Assembly: GCA_002862135.1 (NCBI GenBank)
Contig: PKCI01000041.1
Span: 1 to 53,198, forward strand
Origin: Verrucomicrobiota bacterium
GTDB taxonomy: Bacteria > Verrucomicrobiota > Verrucomicrobiia > Verrucomicrobiales > DEV007
Reading direction: 5' to 3'
DNA: 53,198 bases
Part shown: positions 7,705 through 18,171 of the stretch, one piece after another
How the letters are laid out: each line of letters begins with the position of its first letter
How positions within the stretch are numbered: the first letter of the stretch is position 1
Notes under the pieces: generated by a model
The model's database searches: none
Told to the model about the DNA's origin: nothing
The model's input: only the letters and a program-made list of their open reading frames with translations
Program-made: the position numbers and the translations under genes

Positions 7705-8907
7705 TTAACGTCTACGTTTGGGCGCCGGGCGGCGCTTGCGCACGGGCTGAGGATTCTCCTCCAGCAGCGCGGTGTAAGCGTAGTCAAAACCGTCGAGCTT
7801 CTTGCGCTCGATCTTCTGGTCGATGAAGTGTTCAACCGCAGCTGCGTTTTCGAGTTCGTCGGCGGTTAGGATGGTGAAAGCATCTCCTTCCTGCTGGGCA
7901 CGACCGGTTCGACCGATGCGGTGGACGTAGTCCTCCGGATTTTCGGGCACTCGGTAATTGATGACGTGGGTGACGCCAGAAATGTCGAGGCCGCGGGCGG
8001 CGATATCGGTGGCGACGATGATATTGAAGCTGCCGTCGCGAAACCCCTGAAGAGCTTTAGTACGATCACTCTGCTTGATGTCGGAGTGCAGTGCGGTGGG
8101 CTTGGTGCCTTCGATTTTCTTGATTCGAACTAGAAGTGAGTCAGCCTCTTTTTTGGTCCGCGTGAAAATCATCATGCTGTCGTAGCCGGTCTTTTGGATG
8201 AGCGCGAGAATGAGGTCATCGCGCTGGTCCATGCCAACCGGGTAAAAGGCATGGGTCACAGTTTCCGCTGGAGAGCGGCGTCCACCAACTTCAACTGAAA
8301 CGGGGTCATTGAGCGCCCACTGAGCGAGCGTCTGGATCGCGCCTGGCATGGTGGCGGAAAAGAAAAGGGTCTGACGTTCCCTGGGGCACTGATCAATGAT
8401 CTTCTTCACGTCGGGGAGGAAACCCATATCGAGCATGCGGTCGACTTCGTCGAGAACAAGAAACTGGACCTCACTAAGGTCGAGGTTGCCTTTCTCCATG
8501 TGATCGAGTAGGCGACCTGGAGTGGCAATAATCACGTCAGGCTTATTCTCTAGCGCTTCGATCTGGTGGCCGTAGCCCACGCCGCCGTGAAGTAGCATGA
8601 CGTTGAGTGGCTTAAAGTAGGAGAAAAGATTCATCTGGTCCTCGACTTGGGCGGCGAGCTCGCGGGTCGGTTCGAGGACGAGGCACTGCGGCTTGGTGGC
8701 CGGTCCCATCTTGCACACGATGGGGAGAGAGAAGGCGGCGGTCTTACCGGTTCCGGTCTGGGACGCGCCCACGATGTCCTTGCCCTGGAGGGCTTCCGGA
8801 ATGGCTTGGGCTTGGATCTGGGTGGGTTCGGTGTAGCCGGCCCGTGTCACTGCGCGCAGTACCGGTCCGGAGAGTCCCAATTCTTCAAAAGAAGGCATTG
8901 GGGACAT
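7705..8907 (-). CDS. DEAD-box ATP-dependent RNA helicase (RhlE-like)
   Basis: A 400-residue RNA helicase with the usual motif order: Q motif (FEELGLSG ... PTQIQ), motif I SQTGTGKTAA, Ia PTRELAAQ, motif II, motif III SAT, and motif VI HRIGRTGR, ending in a short basic tail (RKRRPAPKRRR). Motif II reads DEVD instead of DEAD, a Val replacing Ala. Members unwind short RNA duplexes in ribosome assembly or mRNA decay. GGAG lies six bases before the ATG at 8907 and supports that start; a second in-frame ATG follows at 8898. The exact subfamily (RhlE, SrmB, DeaD) is not certain, though the short length and basic tail suggest RhlE. Confidence 0.93.
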   Translation of the reverse strand: MSPMPSFEELGLSGPVLRAVTRAGYTEPTQIQAQAIPEALQGKDIVGASQTGTGKTAAFSLPIVCKMGPATKPQCLVLEPTRELAAQVEDQMNLFSYFKPLNVMLLHGGVGYGHQIEALENKPDVIIATPGRLLDHMEKGNLDLSEVQFLVLDEVDRMLDMGFLPDVKKIIDQCPRERQTLFFSATMPGAIQTLAQWALNDPVSVEVGGRRSPAETVTHAFYPVGMDQRDDLILALIQKTGYDSMMIFTRTKKEADSLLVRIKKIEGTKPTALHSDIKQSDRTKALQGFRDGSFNIIVATDIAARGLDISGVTHVINYRVPENPEDYVHRIGRTGRAQQEGDAFTILTADELENAAAVEHFIDQKIERKKLDGFDYAYTALLEENPQPVRKRRPAPKRRR

Positions 8908-8976
8908 AGGAGGCTCCGGTCCTCTCTTTCAAGAGGAATTTCCGGGAGTTTTCCCGAAGTAGTTTCGAGTTCTGAA

Positions 8977-9357
8977 CTACTTTTTCTCGGTTTTCTTTCG
9001 CGTCAGCAGATAGTCGAGCGAGACGCGACCAGCTCCGCCACAGACAAGAGTCAGGAACAGTGTAAGATAAAGAACCAGTGACTGAGGTTTCAGGCTTGGT
9101 GAAAGATGAAGTGGTCCGAACAAGGTAAAGGCGGTGAGACCGAAGAGAATAGCGGTATTGATGCGCGGGAAGATGCCGACGGTAATACCGATCAGAGCTG
9201 TCGTGAGGAGTAGCACTAAGGTGACGCCAATGGCGGCGGGCATAGGCAGTCCGAGGGTTGCGATCCCATGGATAAGTTCCCAGGTGAAAAGGTTGCTCAG
9301 CCTTAGCTGTTCCATCAGCTGGTAGTAAACAAACGCGCCAGATGGGATGAATCTCAC
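8977..9357 (-). CDS. DoxX-like four-helix membrane protein
   Basis: A 126-residue membrane protein with about four hydrophobic segments and a basic end (LLTRKKTEKK). The layout, with RFIPSGAFVYYQLMEQL at the front, resembles the DoxX/DoxD superfamily, small inner-membrane proteins often tied to quinone or redox metabolism. The start codon is GTG at 9357. The frame continues upstream for some 25 codons without an ATG, GTG or TTG, so the GTG is the best start, although the first residues of the usual DoxX helix lie before it. Function is unknown. Confidence 0.65.
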   Translation of the reverse strand: MRFIPSGAFVYYQLMEQLRLSNLFTWELIHGIATLGLPMPAAIGVTLVLLLTTALIGITVGIFPRINTAILFGLTAFTLFGPLHLSPSLKPQSLVLYLTLFLTLVCGGAGRVSLDYLLTRKKTEKK

Positions 9358-9532
9358 AATAAAGAGGCCGAAGTCAGAGGGGAACGGCTTTTCGGGGTAT
9401 TTGTCGGTAGAAGTTGGAAGGGCATGAGTGTCTGCCGTCCGTGGAAGCCGGTATTGACCTTCTCATTGGTCAGGGCCCGTTCGTTTTGATGGCGGACGGA
9501 GAATTCGTGGGCTAAGATTTGGTTTCCCGACC

Positions 9533-10798
9533 ATGGAAAACACTTTTTACCAGCCCTTCGATTTTGACAGGATTGACGGGGAACTGCCGGTCAACGCCGG
9601 GGAATACCGAACTGGTTTCCAAGTGGAACGGGACCGGATCATTCACACTTCGGCATTTCGGCGGCTTCAGAGCAAAACCCAGGTGTTTTTCAGCGGCGAG
9701 TACGATTTTTACCGGACGCGGCTGACTCATTCCATAGAGGTGGCCCAGATTGGCCGCAGTATCTGCAACCGTCTCAACCAGACTTCTCCACTGTTGAAGC
9801 CGGGTTTCTTCATCGATGCCGATCTCGTCGAAGCATCCTGCTTGGCACATGATATTGGTCATCCGCCTTTTGGCCACACCGGTGAAAGGGCCCTGCACCG
9901 ACTCATGACTCCCTACGGAGGGTTTGAAGGGAATGCTCAAACTCTGCGAATCCTGACGAGCATCCTTTTCGGTCCGGATCGGGGTATGAATCCTACCCGT
10001 GGATTTCTCGACGGAGTTCTGAAATACAAGACCCTCTACGGCGAAGTCGCCGCTCAAAAGAATCACTTTCTCTACCGAGAGCAGGGCGAAGTGCTGGACT
10101 TCGTTACAGATGGAACAGCGTTTCCGGAATCGCTTCCCGTTGGGAATGTGAGGAACGGTTTTCGCTCAGTAGAATGCCAGGTCATGGACTGGGCGGATGA
10201 TACCGCCTACTCGCTCAACGACATCGCCGACGGGATCCACGCCGGCTTTATCACTGTAGAGAAGATTGAGCGCTGGGCGGAAGGGCGAGGGCTCGATTCC
10301 GATCAAGAGGCCCAGGTGAAGGAACTTCTCAAAGCGATTCGAAAAGGACGGGTCGAGTCTACCATAGGGAAAAAGATTGGGGCTTTTATTGCGGGGGCCA
10401 GTCTTGAGGAAGTGTCAGGTTTTCTAAGTGATTGCACTAATCGTCATCGCTACCGGGTGGTGATCGATTCGGAGATTGCGAAAGCTTGCTCCCTCTACAA
10501 GGCGATTTCCCTCGACCTCGTATTTCGCAGTCAGCAGTTGCAGCAACTGGACCGAAAGTCGGACTTTATCCTGACACGCTTGTTCGAAGTCTTTGTCGAG
10601 CAATACGTTACCAGTGATCAACCGCGGTTCAAGCTGCTGTCGGACGAAGAAGAGCGACTGCTGCGCGATCAGTCCGATGAAGCCGCCCGGGCCCGGGTGA
10701 TTTGCGACGTAGTAGCGAAAATGACCGATGGGATTGCCACGCGGACCTACAAGCGTCTCTTTGACGCGGATTTCGGTTCGATCGTGGACCTGGTCTAA
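9533..10798 (+). CDS. dgt: dNTP triphosphohydrolase (dGTPase family), HD domain
   Basis: A 421-residue HD-superfamily enzyme that hydrolyses dNTPs to deoxynucleosides and triphosphate. The metal site is clear: RTRLTHSIEVAQIGR gives the first His, and LAHDIGHPPFGHTGE gives the His-Asp pair and the following His. The length and the C-terminal helical part fit the long Dgt type rather than a short HD protein. Such enzymes tune dNTP pools and can limit phage replication. It stands alone, with the DoxX-like gene divergent on the left. Confidence 0.92.
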   Translation: MENTFYQPFDFDRIDGELPVNAGEYRTGFQVERDRIIHTSAFRRLQSKTQVFFSGEYDFYRTRLTHSIEVAQIGRSICNRLNQTSPLLKPGFFIDADLVEASCLAHDIGHPPFGHTGERALHRLMTPYGGFEGNAQTLRILTSILFGPDRGMNPTRGFLDGVLKYKTLYGEVAAQKNHFLYREQGEVLDFVTDGTAFPESLPVGNVRNGFRSVECQVMDWADDTAYSLNDIADGIHAGFITVEKIERWAEGRGLDSDQEAQVKELLKAIRKGRVESTIGKKIGAFIAGASLEEVSGFLSDCTNRHRYRVVIDSEIAKACSLYKAISLDLVFRSQQLQQLDRKSDFILTRLFEVFVEQYVTSDQPRFKLLSDEEERLLRDQSDEAARARVICDVVAKMTDGIATRTYKRLFDADFGSIVDLV

Positions 10799-10961
10799 GC
10801 ACCTTTCGCCTCTGGGGGCGGCAATGCCTGCTTCATTGCGCCACTTGGTGAATTTTCATATGCGAGCATTATCGTGTGCTGAACAAGGGCTTCACTGCCT
10901 GCGCCGAAATGTGCCGACAGGTGGCCCTCGGAGTTGAAGCCAACCTGCAAATGAAAGAGCC

Positions 10962-13900
10962 ATGTTTCGATCGATCAAATGGATCATAGTTCTGGGTTTT
11001 CCAGCGGGTTCGGCCAACGCTGACACGGCCGAAAAGATCGAGTTTTTTGAATCGAGAATCCGGCCTATTCTGGCCCAGGAATGCTATGAGTGCCATTCTG
11101 AGGAGACAAAAGACAAAGGCGGTCTTTACCTCGATACCCGGGCGGGTTGGGAAGTGGGCGGTGATTCGGGGGAATCGGTCATCGTCCCCGGGAAGCCGGA
11201 AGAGAGCCTTCTCCTGAAGAGCATTGCTCACGACATTGACGATCTCCAGATGCCCAAGGCGGGTGCGAAGCTCGAGGAATCCGTGCTGGCAGATTTCAGG
11301 AAGTGGATTGCCGACGGTGCTGTGGACCCACGAACCGCACCGCCCACGAATGCCGAGTTGGCGACAGACACAGACTGGAGCGCGGTTCGCGAACGCCGGA
11401 AGGGTTGGTGGAGTTTTCAACCCATTGTTCGCAATGAGGCCCCGGCCGTAGAAGGGGCAGAGCATCCTGTGGACCGGTTCATTCAGCACCGGCTTGAGCA
11501 GATGCAGCTTCCAGCTTCGCCGAGAGCTGATGCGCGCTCGCTTCACCGGCGAATCAATTTCACTCTCATCGGCCTGCCCCCAACGATCGAAGAATCAAAG
11601 CTATTTCTTGAGGTCTGGAATCGCGACCCTGACCGGGCGGTCGAAGAGTTGGTCGATGCCTTGTTGGAAGATCAGCGTTTCGGAGAAAAGTGGGCCCGCC
11701 ACTGGATGGACTGGCTGCGTTATGCAGATTCTCATGGCAGTGAAGGCGATCCTGTCATTCCTCATGCGTGGCGATACCGCGACTACCTGATACGGGCGCT
11801 CAATAATGATGTGCCCTACGATCAACTCGTCACCGAACATATTGCCGGAGACCTATTGGCCAATCCTCGAATTAGCGAAGACTTAGGCCTGAATGAGAGT
11901 GCGATTGGACCGGCACACTTCCGCATGGTCTTTCACGGCTTCTCTCCGACTGACGCGTTAGACGAGAGAATACGGTTCACTGATGATCAGATCAATGTGG
12001 TCACCAAAGCATTCATGGGGCTCACGGTTTCCTGCGCCCGCTGCCACGATCACAAGTTCGATGCGATCAGCCAGGCCGACTACTACGCGATATATGGTGC
12101 GTTCACCTCCGCATTACCGGCGACAGTGGCGGCGGATGCTCCCGGCGTCCTTGAGACCGGGAGCAAAGAGATGGCTGAACTCAAGCCAAACTTGCGAAGT
12201 GCCATTGGGAGTTTATGGCTCGAAACAATTGAGGCAGGGAATCTAAACTGGAAAGCCGGTGAGGAAGCCTTGACTCCGACTCCCGCTATCGAAATGCTCG
12301 TCAATTTATCGAAAGCAGAAGACGTGGCCGCCACGTGGGCGAGTGCTTCCGTGAATTATCAGGGTGATCGGAAACGATTTGAAGAAATTCGAAACAGCGA
12401 TGCGCTGAAGATGCGTTGGGACCTTGGCGAATCTGTTGAGTCATCAACCTGGACACGAATGGGTGAAGGGCTGCTGGGGGAGGAAGTCTCGCCAGCAGGA
12501 ACGTTTACCCCGGGGGTTGACGGCGAGTTAGTGAAGGGGATTTACCCCGCTGGTGTTTACTCTAACAAGCTCACTGAAAAGCACCGCGCTTTACTGGCTT
12601 CCGCCCCTTTCGATCTCGACGGTGATTATAACCTATATCTAAACGTGATTGGCGAAAATGCGATGTCACGGTTTGTGGTGCAGCATTACCCGAGGCGAGG
12701 CACGGTCTTTCCTACCCAAAGCTTGGACCATGGGAAATGGTTATGGGCCAGGTTTAATAAGCTCGATTACTGGAACGGGGACAACATTCATATCGAGTTG
12801 TCGACTGCGGGAGAGACGGCCGTTCTCGTGAGGCCGGGAGAGCGTTCATGGTTCGGGATTCGAGAAGCATTGCTAATCAAAAAAGGAGAGCAAGCCCCGC
12901 CGAGCAGGAGCCTCGAAAGCCTTGGGCCCATACTTGAGGTAGCTGGAAGTATCGAATCGGTGGAGTCGGCTCGGGCTCGCTATGAAGAGGTGCTCCAGTC
13001 TATCGTGATGCGATGGCGAAAGGGAGAGGCGCTGACCGATGCTGAAGCCTTGCTGCTGGATGAGGTGGTTCAGGTCGGCCTGCTGCCCAATCAGCTGGAT
13101 AATGTGGGCGGGGATTTAGCAGACCTGGTTGATGACTATCGAGCGCTGGAAAAGCTGGTGCCGCTGCCGACGAGAGTCCCAGGAATCGTCGAGAGGGCGG
13201 GGAAGGATCATCCGCTCTACATTCGTGGGGATCACAAGCAACCCGGAGAAATTATTCCGCGTCGTTTTCTTGAGGTGATCGACGAAACGCCGTACGAATC
13301 GGCTGGCTCCGGGCGCCTCGAGTTTGCCGCAGACCTGCTGCGCGAGGACAATCCGTTTACTTCCCGCATGATCGTAAACCGGATTTGGCACCACCTCTTC
13401 GGGGCCGGCCTAGTGGCATCGGCGGATAATTTTGGTCGGCTGGGGGAAGCTCCGTCGCATCCGAAGTTGCTCGATTTCATGGCGGATCGTTTTCGGAGAG
13501 AGCAGGCGTGGTCGGTCAAGGAGCTGATTCGGGACTTGATACTGACAACGACTTGGCAGCAGGCCAGTCTTCCATCGGGTGCGGCGAGGGAGAAGGATCC
13601 TGACAATCGCTTCTTATCGCATTATTCAATGCGTCGCCTGGAGGCGGAGGCAATTCGCGATTCGGTGCACTTTGTCTCGGGTCACCTTGATGAGCAGCGC
13701 TATGGCGAACCTGTTTCGGGCAATTCGCCCCGGCGGGCGATTTACCTGCGCACCAAGCGGAACAGCCTGGACCCTTTTATGACCACTTTTGACTTCCCAG
13801 TACCGGCATCAACGGTGGGTCGCCGGGACGCTACCAACGTGCCGGCGCAATCATTAACGATGCTGAATGATCCCTACCTAATCCAACAGGCCGCGGGCTG

Positions 13901-15011
13901 GGCGGGCGTAATCTCGAAAAGCCTGCCTGCCGAGGCGGCGGACAATGCCATGATTCGCCAGTTTTTCCTGACAGGTTTGAACCGGGAACCCACGGAAAGG
14001 GAGATGTCCCAGTCTCTTGCTTTTCTGTCTGCGATTGACGTTGAGTATAGGGAAACACGGCAGCGGCTCAACGGGATTCGTGACCACCTCTCCAGACTGA
14101 CTGCGGAGATGCAGGATCTTGAAGCGCCAGTGCGGGAGCGAATGCTGGTAGAGAGATCGTCCGGCGATTCCATCCCTGCCGTCGATCTGAAGCCGGTCGC
14201 GCATTGGGATTTCACCAACGGACTAGTGGATCAGATCGCGGGTATGAGTGCTAGGGCTCATGGGACTGCGCGAATTGAAGAGGAAGCGCTCGTTCTCGAC
14301 GGTGAAGGTTTCCTTTCCGCCGGGCCACTTGAGCAGGATTTTGCGGAAAAGTCTCTCGAAGTTCGGGTCCAGCTTGATGACACGACTCAACGAGGTGGAG
14401 GTGTGATGACCGTGCAGGATCTTCGGGGTAGCTACTTTGACAGCATTGTTTTCGCGGAACGGAAACCGGGGCAATGGCTCGTCGGGAGTAACCATCATCA
14501 TCGCACCCTCGATCTTGGGGCAATGTCGGATTCATCTGCGGACAGCAGTGCAGTGCACCTCGTTGCCACCTTTAAAGAGGACGGCACGATTCGATTTTAT
14601 CGCAACGGTGAACCGTGGGGAAAGCCGACCCGCAAAGCGGATCTGTATCCCTTTAAAGCCGGGGAAGCCGAGGTGGTCTTTGGACTGCGCCACGGCACCA
14701 GGGTGGATGCCCGCCGCGTCTTGAAGGGACGGGTCTTCCAAGCCAGCCTTTACGATCGCGCTCTGACCCCAAAGGAGGTGGTAGCGGCATACGGCCAGAA
14801 GAAATCTTTTGTTTCGGAAGGCGAGGTGGTCGCCGGGCTGTCGGAGGCGCAGAGGAATGAACGTGAGCGGCTGAAAGCCCGGACGAAGAAATTAAAGTCG
14901 GAACTGGACGAGTTGCTGGCAGAGGCATCAGGCACCTTGCTTCAGCATCAACGATGGCAGGAATTTGCGCATGCCATGTTCAACCTGAAAGAATTTATCT
15001 ACTTGCAGTAA
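10962..15011 (+). CDS. PSD1-type cytochrome-c-like protein (PSCyt1, DUF1549, DUF1553) with a LamG-like end
   Basis: A 1349-residue exported protein of the planctomycete/verrucomicrobial PSD1 group. A signal peptide covers about residues 1-20. Cys41-x-x-Cys44-His45 is a haem c motif within the PSCyt1 domain (31-125). DUF1549 runs from about 165, and a second CxxCH (358-362, SCARCHDH) lies at its end. A poorly matched beta-rich insert spans about 470-640. DUF1553 follows at about 780-1025, including [19 protein letters not shown] LamG/concanavalin-like domain occupies about 1075-1265, and the protein ends in a coiled coil. The family is tied to glycan breakdown by context, but the reaction is not established. 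The DUF1501 gene starts three bases after the stop, so the two are co-translated partners. Confidence 0.92.
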   Translation: MFRSIKWIIVLGFPAGSANADTAEKIEFFESRIRPILAQECYECHSEETKDKGGLYLDTRAGWEVGGDSGESVIVPGKPEESLLLKSIAHDIDDLQMPKAGAKLEESVLADFRKWIADGAVDPRTAPPTNAELATDTDWSAVRERRKGWWSFQPIVRNEAPAVEGAEHPVDRFIQHRLEQMQLPASPRADARSLHRRINFTLIGLPPTIEESKLFLEVWNRDPDRAVEELVDALLEDQRFGEKWARHWMDWLRYADSHGSEGDPVIPHAWRYRDYLIRALNNDVPYDQLVTEHIAGDLLANPRISEDLGLNESAIGPAHFRMVFHGFSPTDALDERIRFTDDQINVVTKAFMGLTVSCARCHDHKFDAISQADYYAIYGAFTSALPATVAADAPGVLETGSKEMAELKPNLRSAIGSLWLETIEAGNLNWKAGEEALTPTPAIEMLVNLSKAEDVAATWASASVNYQGDRKRFEEIRNSDALKMRWDLGESVESSTWTRMGEGLLGEEVSPAGTFTPGVDGELVKGIYPAGVYSNKLTEKHRALLASAPFDLDGDYNLYLNVIGENAMSRFVVQHYPRRGTVFPTQSLDHGKWLWARFNKLDYWNGDNIHIELSTAGETAVLVRPGERSWFGIREALLIKKGEQAPPSRSLESLGPILEVAGSIESVESARARYEEVLQSIVMRWRKGEALTDAEALLLDEVVQVGLLPNQLDNVGGDLADLVDDYRALEKLVPLPTRVPGIVERAGKDHPLYIRGDHKQPGEIIPRRFLEVIDETPYESAGSGRLEFAADLLREDNPFTSRMIVNRIWHHLFGAGLVASADNFGRLGEAPSHPKLLDFMADRFRREQAWSVKELIRDLILTTTWQQASLPSGAAREKDPDNRFLSHYSMRRLEAEAIRDSVHFVSGHLDEQRYGEPVSGNSPRRAIYLRTKRNSLDPFMTTFDFPVPASTVGRRDATNVPAQSLTMLNDPYLIQQAAGWAGVISKSLPAEAADNAMIRQFFLTGLNREPTEREMSQSLAFLSAIDVEYRETRQRLNGIRDHLSRLTAEMQDLEAPVRERMLVERSSGDSIPAVDLKPVAHWDFTNGLVDQIAGMSARAHGTARIEEEALVLDGEGFLSAGPLEQDFAEKSLEVRVQLDDTTQRGGGVMTVQDLRGSYFDSIVFAERKPGQWLVGSNHHHRTLDLGAMSDSSADSSAVHLVATFKEDGTIRFYRNGEPWGKPTRKADLYPFKAGEAEVVFGLRHGTRVDARRVLKGRVFQASLYDRALTPKEVVAAYGQKKSFVSEGEVVAGLSEAQRNERERLKARTKKLKSELDELLAEASGTLLQHQRWQEFAHAMFNLKEFIYLQ

Positions 15012-15013
15012 CT

Positions 15014-16429
15014 ATGGACTCTCAATTCTCACGTCGTGAAGCTTTGAGCCGGATGTCATCTGGATTTGGAATGATGGCTTTGTCAGGCCTAATGGGACGC
15101 AAAGCCTTCGGTTCGGCGAGCGAGATTGTTCCCGACTTTCCTGCCAGGGCGAAACATGTGATTCTTTGCTACATGTCGGGTGGCGTGTCTCACGTGGACA
15201 GTTTTGACCCCAAGCCAACTCTTGCAAAACTCCACGGCCAGCCGATGCCGGTGAAGGTGGAACGCACTCAGTTCAATAATAACGGTAACGTATTTGCGAG
15301 CCCGTTTGAGTTCAAACCTGGCGGAGAAAGCGGGATTCCGATTTCTGACATGTTTCCCTATCTGCGGAAGCACTGTGCCGATGACCTTGCGGTGATTCGC
15401 TCAATGACAAGCACGGTTAATGAGCACGCCCAGGGTAATTTTTTCTTTCACACCGGGTTCCCCTTTATTGGCCACCCTAGTGCAGGGGCGTGGTGCAGCT
15501 ATGGACTCGGCAGCGAGAACGAAAACCTTCCCGGTTACGTGGTTCTTAAGAGTGGAAAGGCCGGCACGCCGCATGGCGGAGTGGGTCAGTGGAGCAGTGG
15601 TTTCCTGCCGGCTCAACACCAGGCGTCGGTAATTCAAGTGGATGTGGAAGAGCCAGTGCCTAACGTTTTGCCTCGCGAACGCGATACTGTGCAGCAGTCT
15701 CGTCTCGATTTCATCAGGGCGGTCGACAAAGATTTTGCTAGCAATGCCGGCAGGAATGACGACGTTGAGGCGGCTATTCGAAATTACGAGACCGCTTATC
15801 GCATGCAGGCGGCAGTGCCTGAGTTATGCGATCTGCGGGGTGAGACGGTGGCGACCAAGCGCCTTTACGGATTTGAAGCAAAGAATCCAATGACTCGCGA
15901 TTACGCCAAGCAGGCTTTGCTGGCCCGTCGTCTTGTTGAGCGCGGGGTGCGCTTCGTCGAACTTACCTGTCTGCCGCAAACACCGGACGGTAAGCAAAGT
16001 GCGAATCCGTGGGATCAGCATGGTGGCCTTGAAGAAGGGCATCGCAATATGTCTAACCAGGTGGACCAGCCCATTGCCGGTTTGCTGGTCGATTTGAAGC
16101 AGCGAGGACTACTCGACGAAACACTCGTGATTTTTGCCGGGGAATTCGGGCGGACGCCGTTCTCACAGGGCAGCAACGGGCGCGACCACAATCCTTTCGG
16201 GTTCAGCATGTGGATGGCCGGCGGTGGAAGTCGCGGTGGTTCTATCTACGGAGCAACTGATGAGCTGGGCTATCACGTCGTCGACGGCAAGATGACCATC
16301 TACGACCTCTGGGCGACCGTGCTTTACCTTATGGGAATTGAGCACGAAAACCTTACATTCCGCTACGCTGGGCGCGATGTCCGTCTCAGTGAAGTGGAGG
16401 GACACGTGATTCCAGACCTGCTTGCCTGA
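15014..16429 (+). CDS. DUF1501 (sulfatase-like fold) secreted protein, PSD1 partner
   Basis: A 471-residue protein from ATG 15014. The N-terminus [20 protein letters not shown] looks like a Tat signal: twin Arg, then a mildly hydrophobic stretch. The body matches DUF1501, a branch of the alkaline phosphatase/sulfatase fold: [17 protein letters not shown] near 50-66, then [26 protein letters not shown] and the metal-ligand-like RDHNPFGFS near the C-terminus. An in-frame ATG at 14954 lies inside the preceding gene and would hide the signal. DUF1501 proteins are nearly always beside DUF1549/DUF1553 proteins, as here; they are presumed to work together in the periplasm on a polysaccharide-derived substrate, but the reaction is unproven. 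Confidence 0.92.
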   Translation: MDSQFSRREALSRMSSGFGMMALSGLMGRKAFGSASEIVPDFPARAKHVILCYMSGGVSHVDSFDPKPTLAKLHGQPMPVKVERTQFNNNGNVFASPFEFKPGGESGIPISDMFPYLRKHCADDLAVIRSMTSTVNEHAQGNFFFHTGFPFIGHPSAGAWCSYGLGSENENLPGYVVLKSGKAGTPHGGVGQWSSGFLPAQHQASVIQVDVEEPVPNVLPRERDTVQQSRLDFIRAVDKDFASNAGRNDDVEAAIRNYETAYRMQAAVPELCDLRGETVATKRLYGFEAKNPMTRDYAKQALLARRLVERGVRFVELTCLPQTPDGKQSANPWDQHGGLEEGHRNMSNQVDQPIAGLLVDLKQRGLLDETLVIFAGEFGRTPFSQGSNGRDHNPFGFSMWMAGGGSRGGSIYGATDELGYHVVDGKMTIYDLWATVLYLMGIEHENLTFRYAGRDVRLSEVEGHVIPDLLA

Positions 16430-16465
16430 TCAGGCGATTTCGTGCTCCGCCTTGAGGCGCTTAAT

Positions 16466-16687
16466 TTAAGTCCAGACCTGTGGCTCGACGGTGTAATCCA
16501 AGACGCGGTTGGAAAGATTCGAAAGTACTTTCGTCTCCTCGGCGTCGACGACACCGTTTTCGAGAGCGAAGTTCTCTAGGAGCAGCAATTCCCCTTGATC
16601 AATCGCGCTGTCGTTAGCGAATACGGCGAGGAAGGAATAAGCGAGCATGCGGCGGGTGGCCGAGGTTTCCAGGATGTCTTCACTCAT
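16466..16687 (-). CDS. small TerB-like protein
   Basis: A 73-residue protein convergent with the DUF1501 gene. The pattern LAYSFLAVFANDSAIDQGEL, then LENFALENGVVDAEE, recalls the TerB/DjlA-like metal-binding helical fold, where acidic residues lie at the end of one helix and the start of the next. It is only half the length of a usual TerB domain. The role is unknown. It precedes nothing obvious on its strand. Coding likelihood is moderate; it is conserved-looking and well bounded by the adjacent genes. Confidence 0.55.
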   Translation of the reverse strand: MSEDILETSATRRMLAYSFLAVFANDSAIDQGELLLLENFALENGVVDAEETKVLSNLSNRVLDYTVEPQVWT

Positions 16688-16769
16688 GGTAGATGCAATT
16701 CAGTGGCGCTATGTCAGTTAAGGGTCAACTTTTCTCAGGTAATACATTCATTGCAAAGGCGGGGTGATA

Positions 16770-18167
16770 TCAGCTTTCGATCAGTCCCATTTCCTTGAGC
16801 TTGCGCTGCATCGTGCGGCGTGAAATGCCGAGCAGTTGGGCGGCTTCGGTCCGGTTGTCTTTGGTGCGTTCGAGGGCGAGGCGTATCATCCTCTCTTCGA
16901 CCCTTGCGAGATTGAGATCCTCGTTATTGAGGACAGAAACCGGATCCGGCTCGGAGGAAGAGTTTGATGAACGGAATCCGCTGTGGGAATTATCGCTCAG
17001 GAACGGAGGGAGATGGCGCACACCAATTTTTGATCCGTTGGACATGACGACGCCGTGTTCGATCGCGGTGCGGAGTTCCCGAACATTGCCGGGCCAGTCG
17101 TAGTCGAGGAGGAGCTGCATAGCTTCCTGGGTCAAGTCCATCTCGGGCTTGTTGTTTTCGTCGGTGAACTCCTTGAGAAAGGCTTCGACCAGCAGGACGA
17201 TGTCTTCCTTGCGGTTACGCAGCGGGGGCATATCAATCGTAACCACGTTCAGTCGGAAAAAAAGATCATCCCGGAAAGTGCCCTCTTTGACCATTTCGCT
17301 GAGATCCCTGTTCGTCGCAGCGACGACCCGGACATCAACTTTAATGGGTTTGTTCGATCCGAGGCGCTCGATAGTCCGTTCACCAATTGCGCGGAGCAGT
17401 TTAACCTGGGTATTGAGGTCAATTTCTCCAATCTCATCGAGAAAAAGGGTCCCGCCGTTAGCTTCCTCGAATCGACCAATACGCCGTTCGCTGGCCCCGG
17501 TGAAGGAGCCCCGCTCGTGCCCGAAGAGTTCGCTCTCGAGTAACTGCTCACTTAGTGCAGCACAATGGACTGTGACCAGTTTTGACTTGGGGCGTCCACT
17601 GAGATGATGAATGCCGCGTCCGACGAGTTCCTTACCGGTTCCGCTTTCTCCCCCGATCAGAACGGTGGCCCGCGTCGGGGCGACCTGCTTGATTGTTTCG
17701 AACACAGGCTGCATCACAGCGGAGTGACCGATAATATTCTCCAGACCGTAGCGATCAGTCACCTGCTCTTTGAGAGCCAGGTTTTCCTCTTCAACACTGC
17801 GGGAACGGATTGCCCGTTTGATGACGATTTCGAGCTCGTCAATGTTGAGTGGTTTGCTGACGTAATCGTAAGCGCCCTTCTTCATCGCTTCGACGGCGAC
17901 GTCGACGGAGCCGTATGCGGTCATAAGAATGCAGACCGGCGATTTTGGCCGTGTCAGGGTTTTTGCAATCAGCTCCATGCCGTCCTCGCCGCCGAGGCGA
18001 AGGTCGGTAACCATGACGTCGACCGATTCGTTTTTGAGAATCTCGTTCGCTTCGGCCGTGTTGGCGGCGACGTATACGTCAAATTCATCCTCCAACGAAA
18101 GGCGGAGTCCGTCGCGGGTGTTCTTTTCGTCGTCGACGATAAGGACGGTGTTGTCGAAAAAGTCCAT
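16770..18167 (-). CDS. sigma-54-dependent response regulator, NtrC/AtoC type
   Basis: A 465-residue activator with three domains. The receiver domain (about 6-120) has the acidic pair Asp12/Asp13 and phospho-acceptor Asp55. The AAA+ ATPase (about 145-375) shows Walker A GESGTGKE, Walker B TLFLDEIGEI and the sigma-54 contact loop HERGSFTGA, where Ser replaces Ala of the usual GAFTGA. The Fis-type helix-turn-helix ends the protein (RTEAAQLLGISRRTMQRKLKE). It starts four bases after the stop of the sensor kinase, so the pair are one operon and one pathway. No clear sigma-54 promoter (TGGCAC-N5-TTGC) was found in the window, so its targets are likely elsewhere. Confidence 0.95.
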   Translation of the reverse strand: MDFFDNTVLIVDDEKNTRDGLRLSLEDEFDVYVAANTAEANEILKNESVDVMVTDLRLGGEDGMELIAKTLTRPKSPVCILMTAYGSVDVAVEAMKKGAYDYVSKPLNIDELEIVIKRAIRSRSVEEENLALKEQVTDRYGLENIIGHSAVMQPVFETIKQVAPTRATVLIGGESGTGKELVGRGIHHLSGRPKSKLVTVHCAALSEQLLESELFGHERGSFTGASERRIGRFEEANGGTLFLDEIGEIDLNTQVKLLRAIGERTIERLGSNKPIKVDVRVVAATNRDLSEMVKEGTFRDDLFFRLNVVTIDMPPLRNRKEDIVLLVEAFLKEFTDENNKPEMDLTQEAMQLLLDYDWPGNVRELRTAIEHGVVMSNGSKIGVRHLPPFLSDNSHSGFRSSNSSSEPDPVSVLNNEDLNLARVEERMIRLALERTKDNRTEAAQLLGISRRTMQRKLKEMGLIES

Positions 18168-18171
18168 GGCT

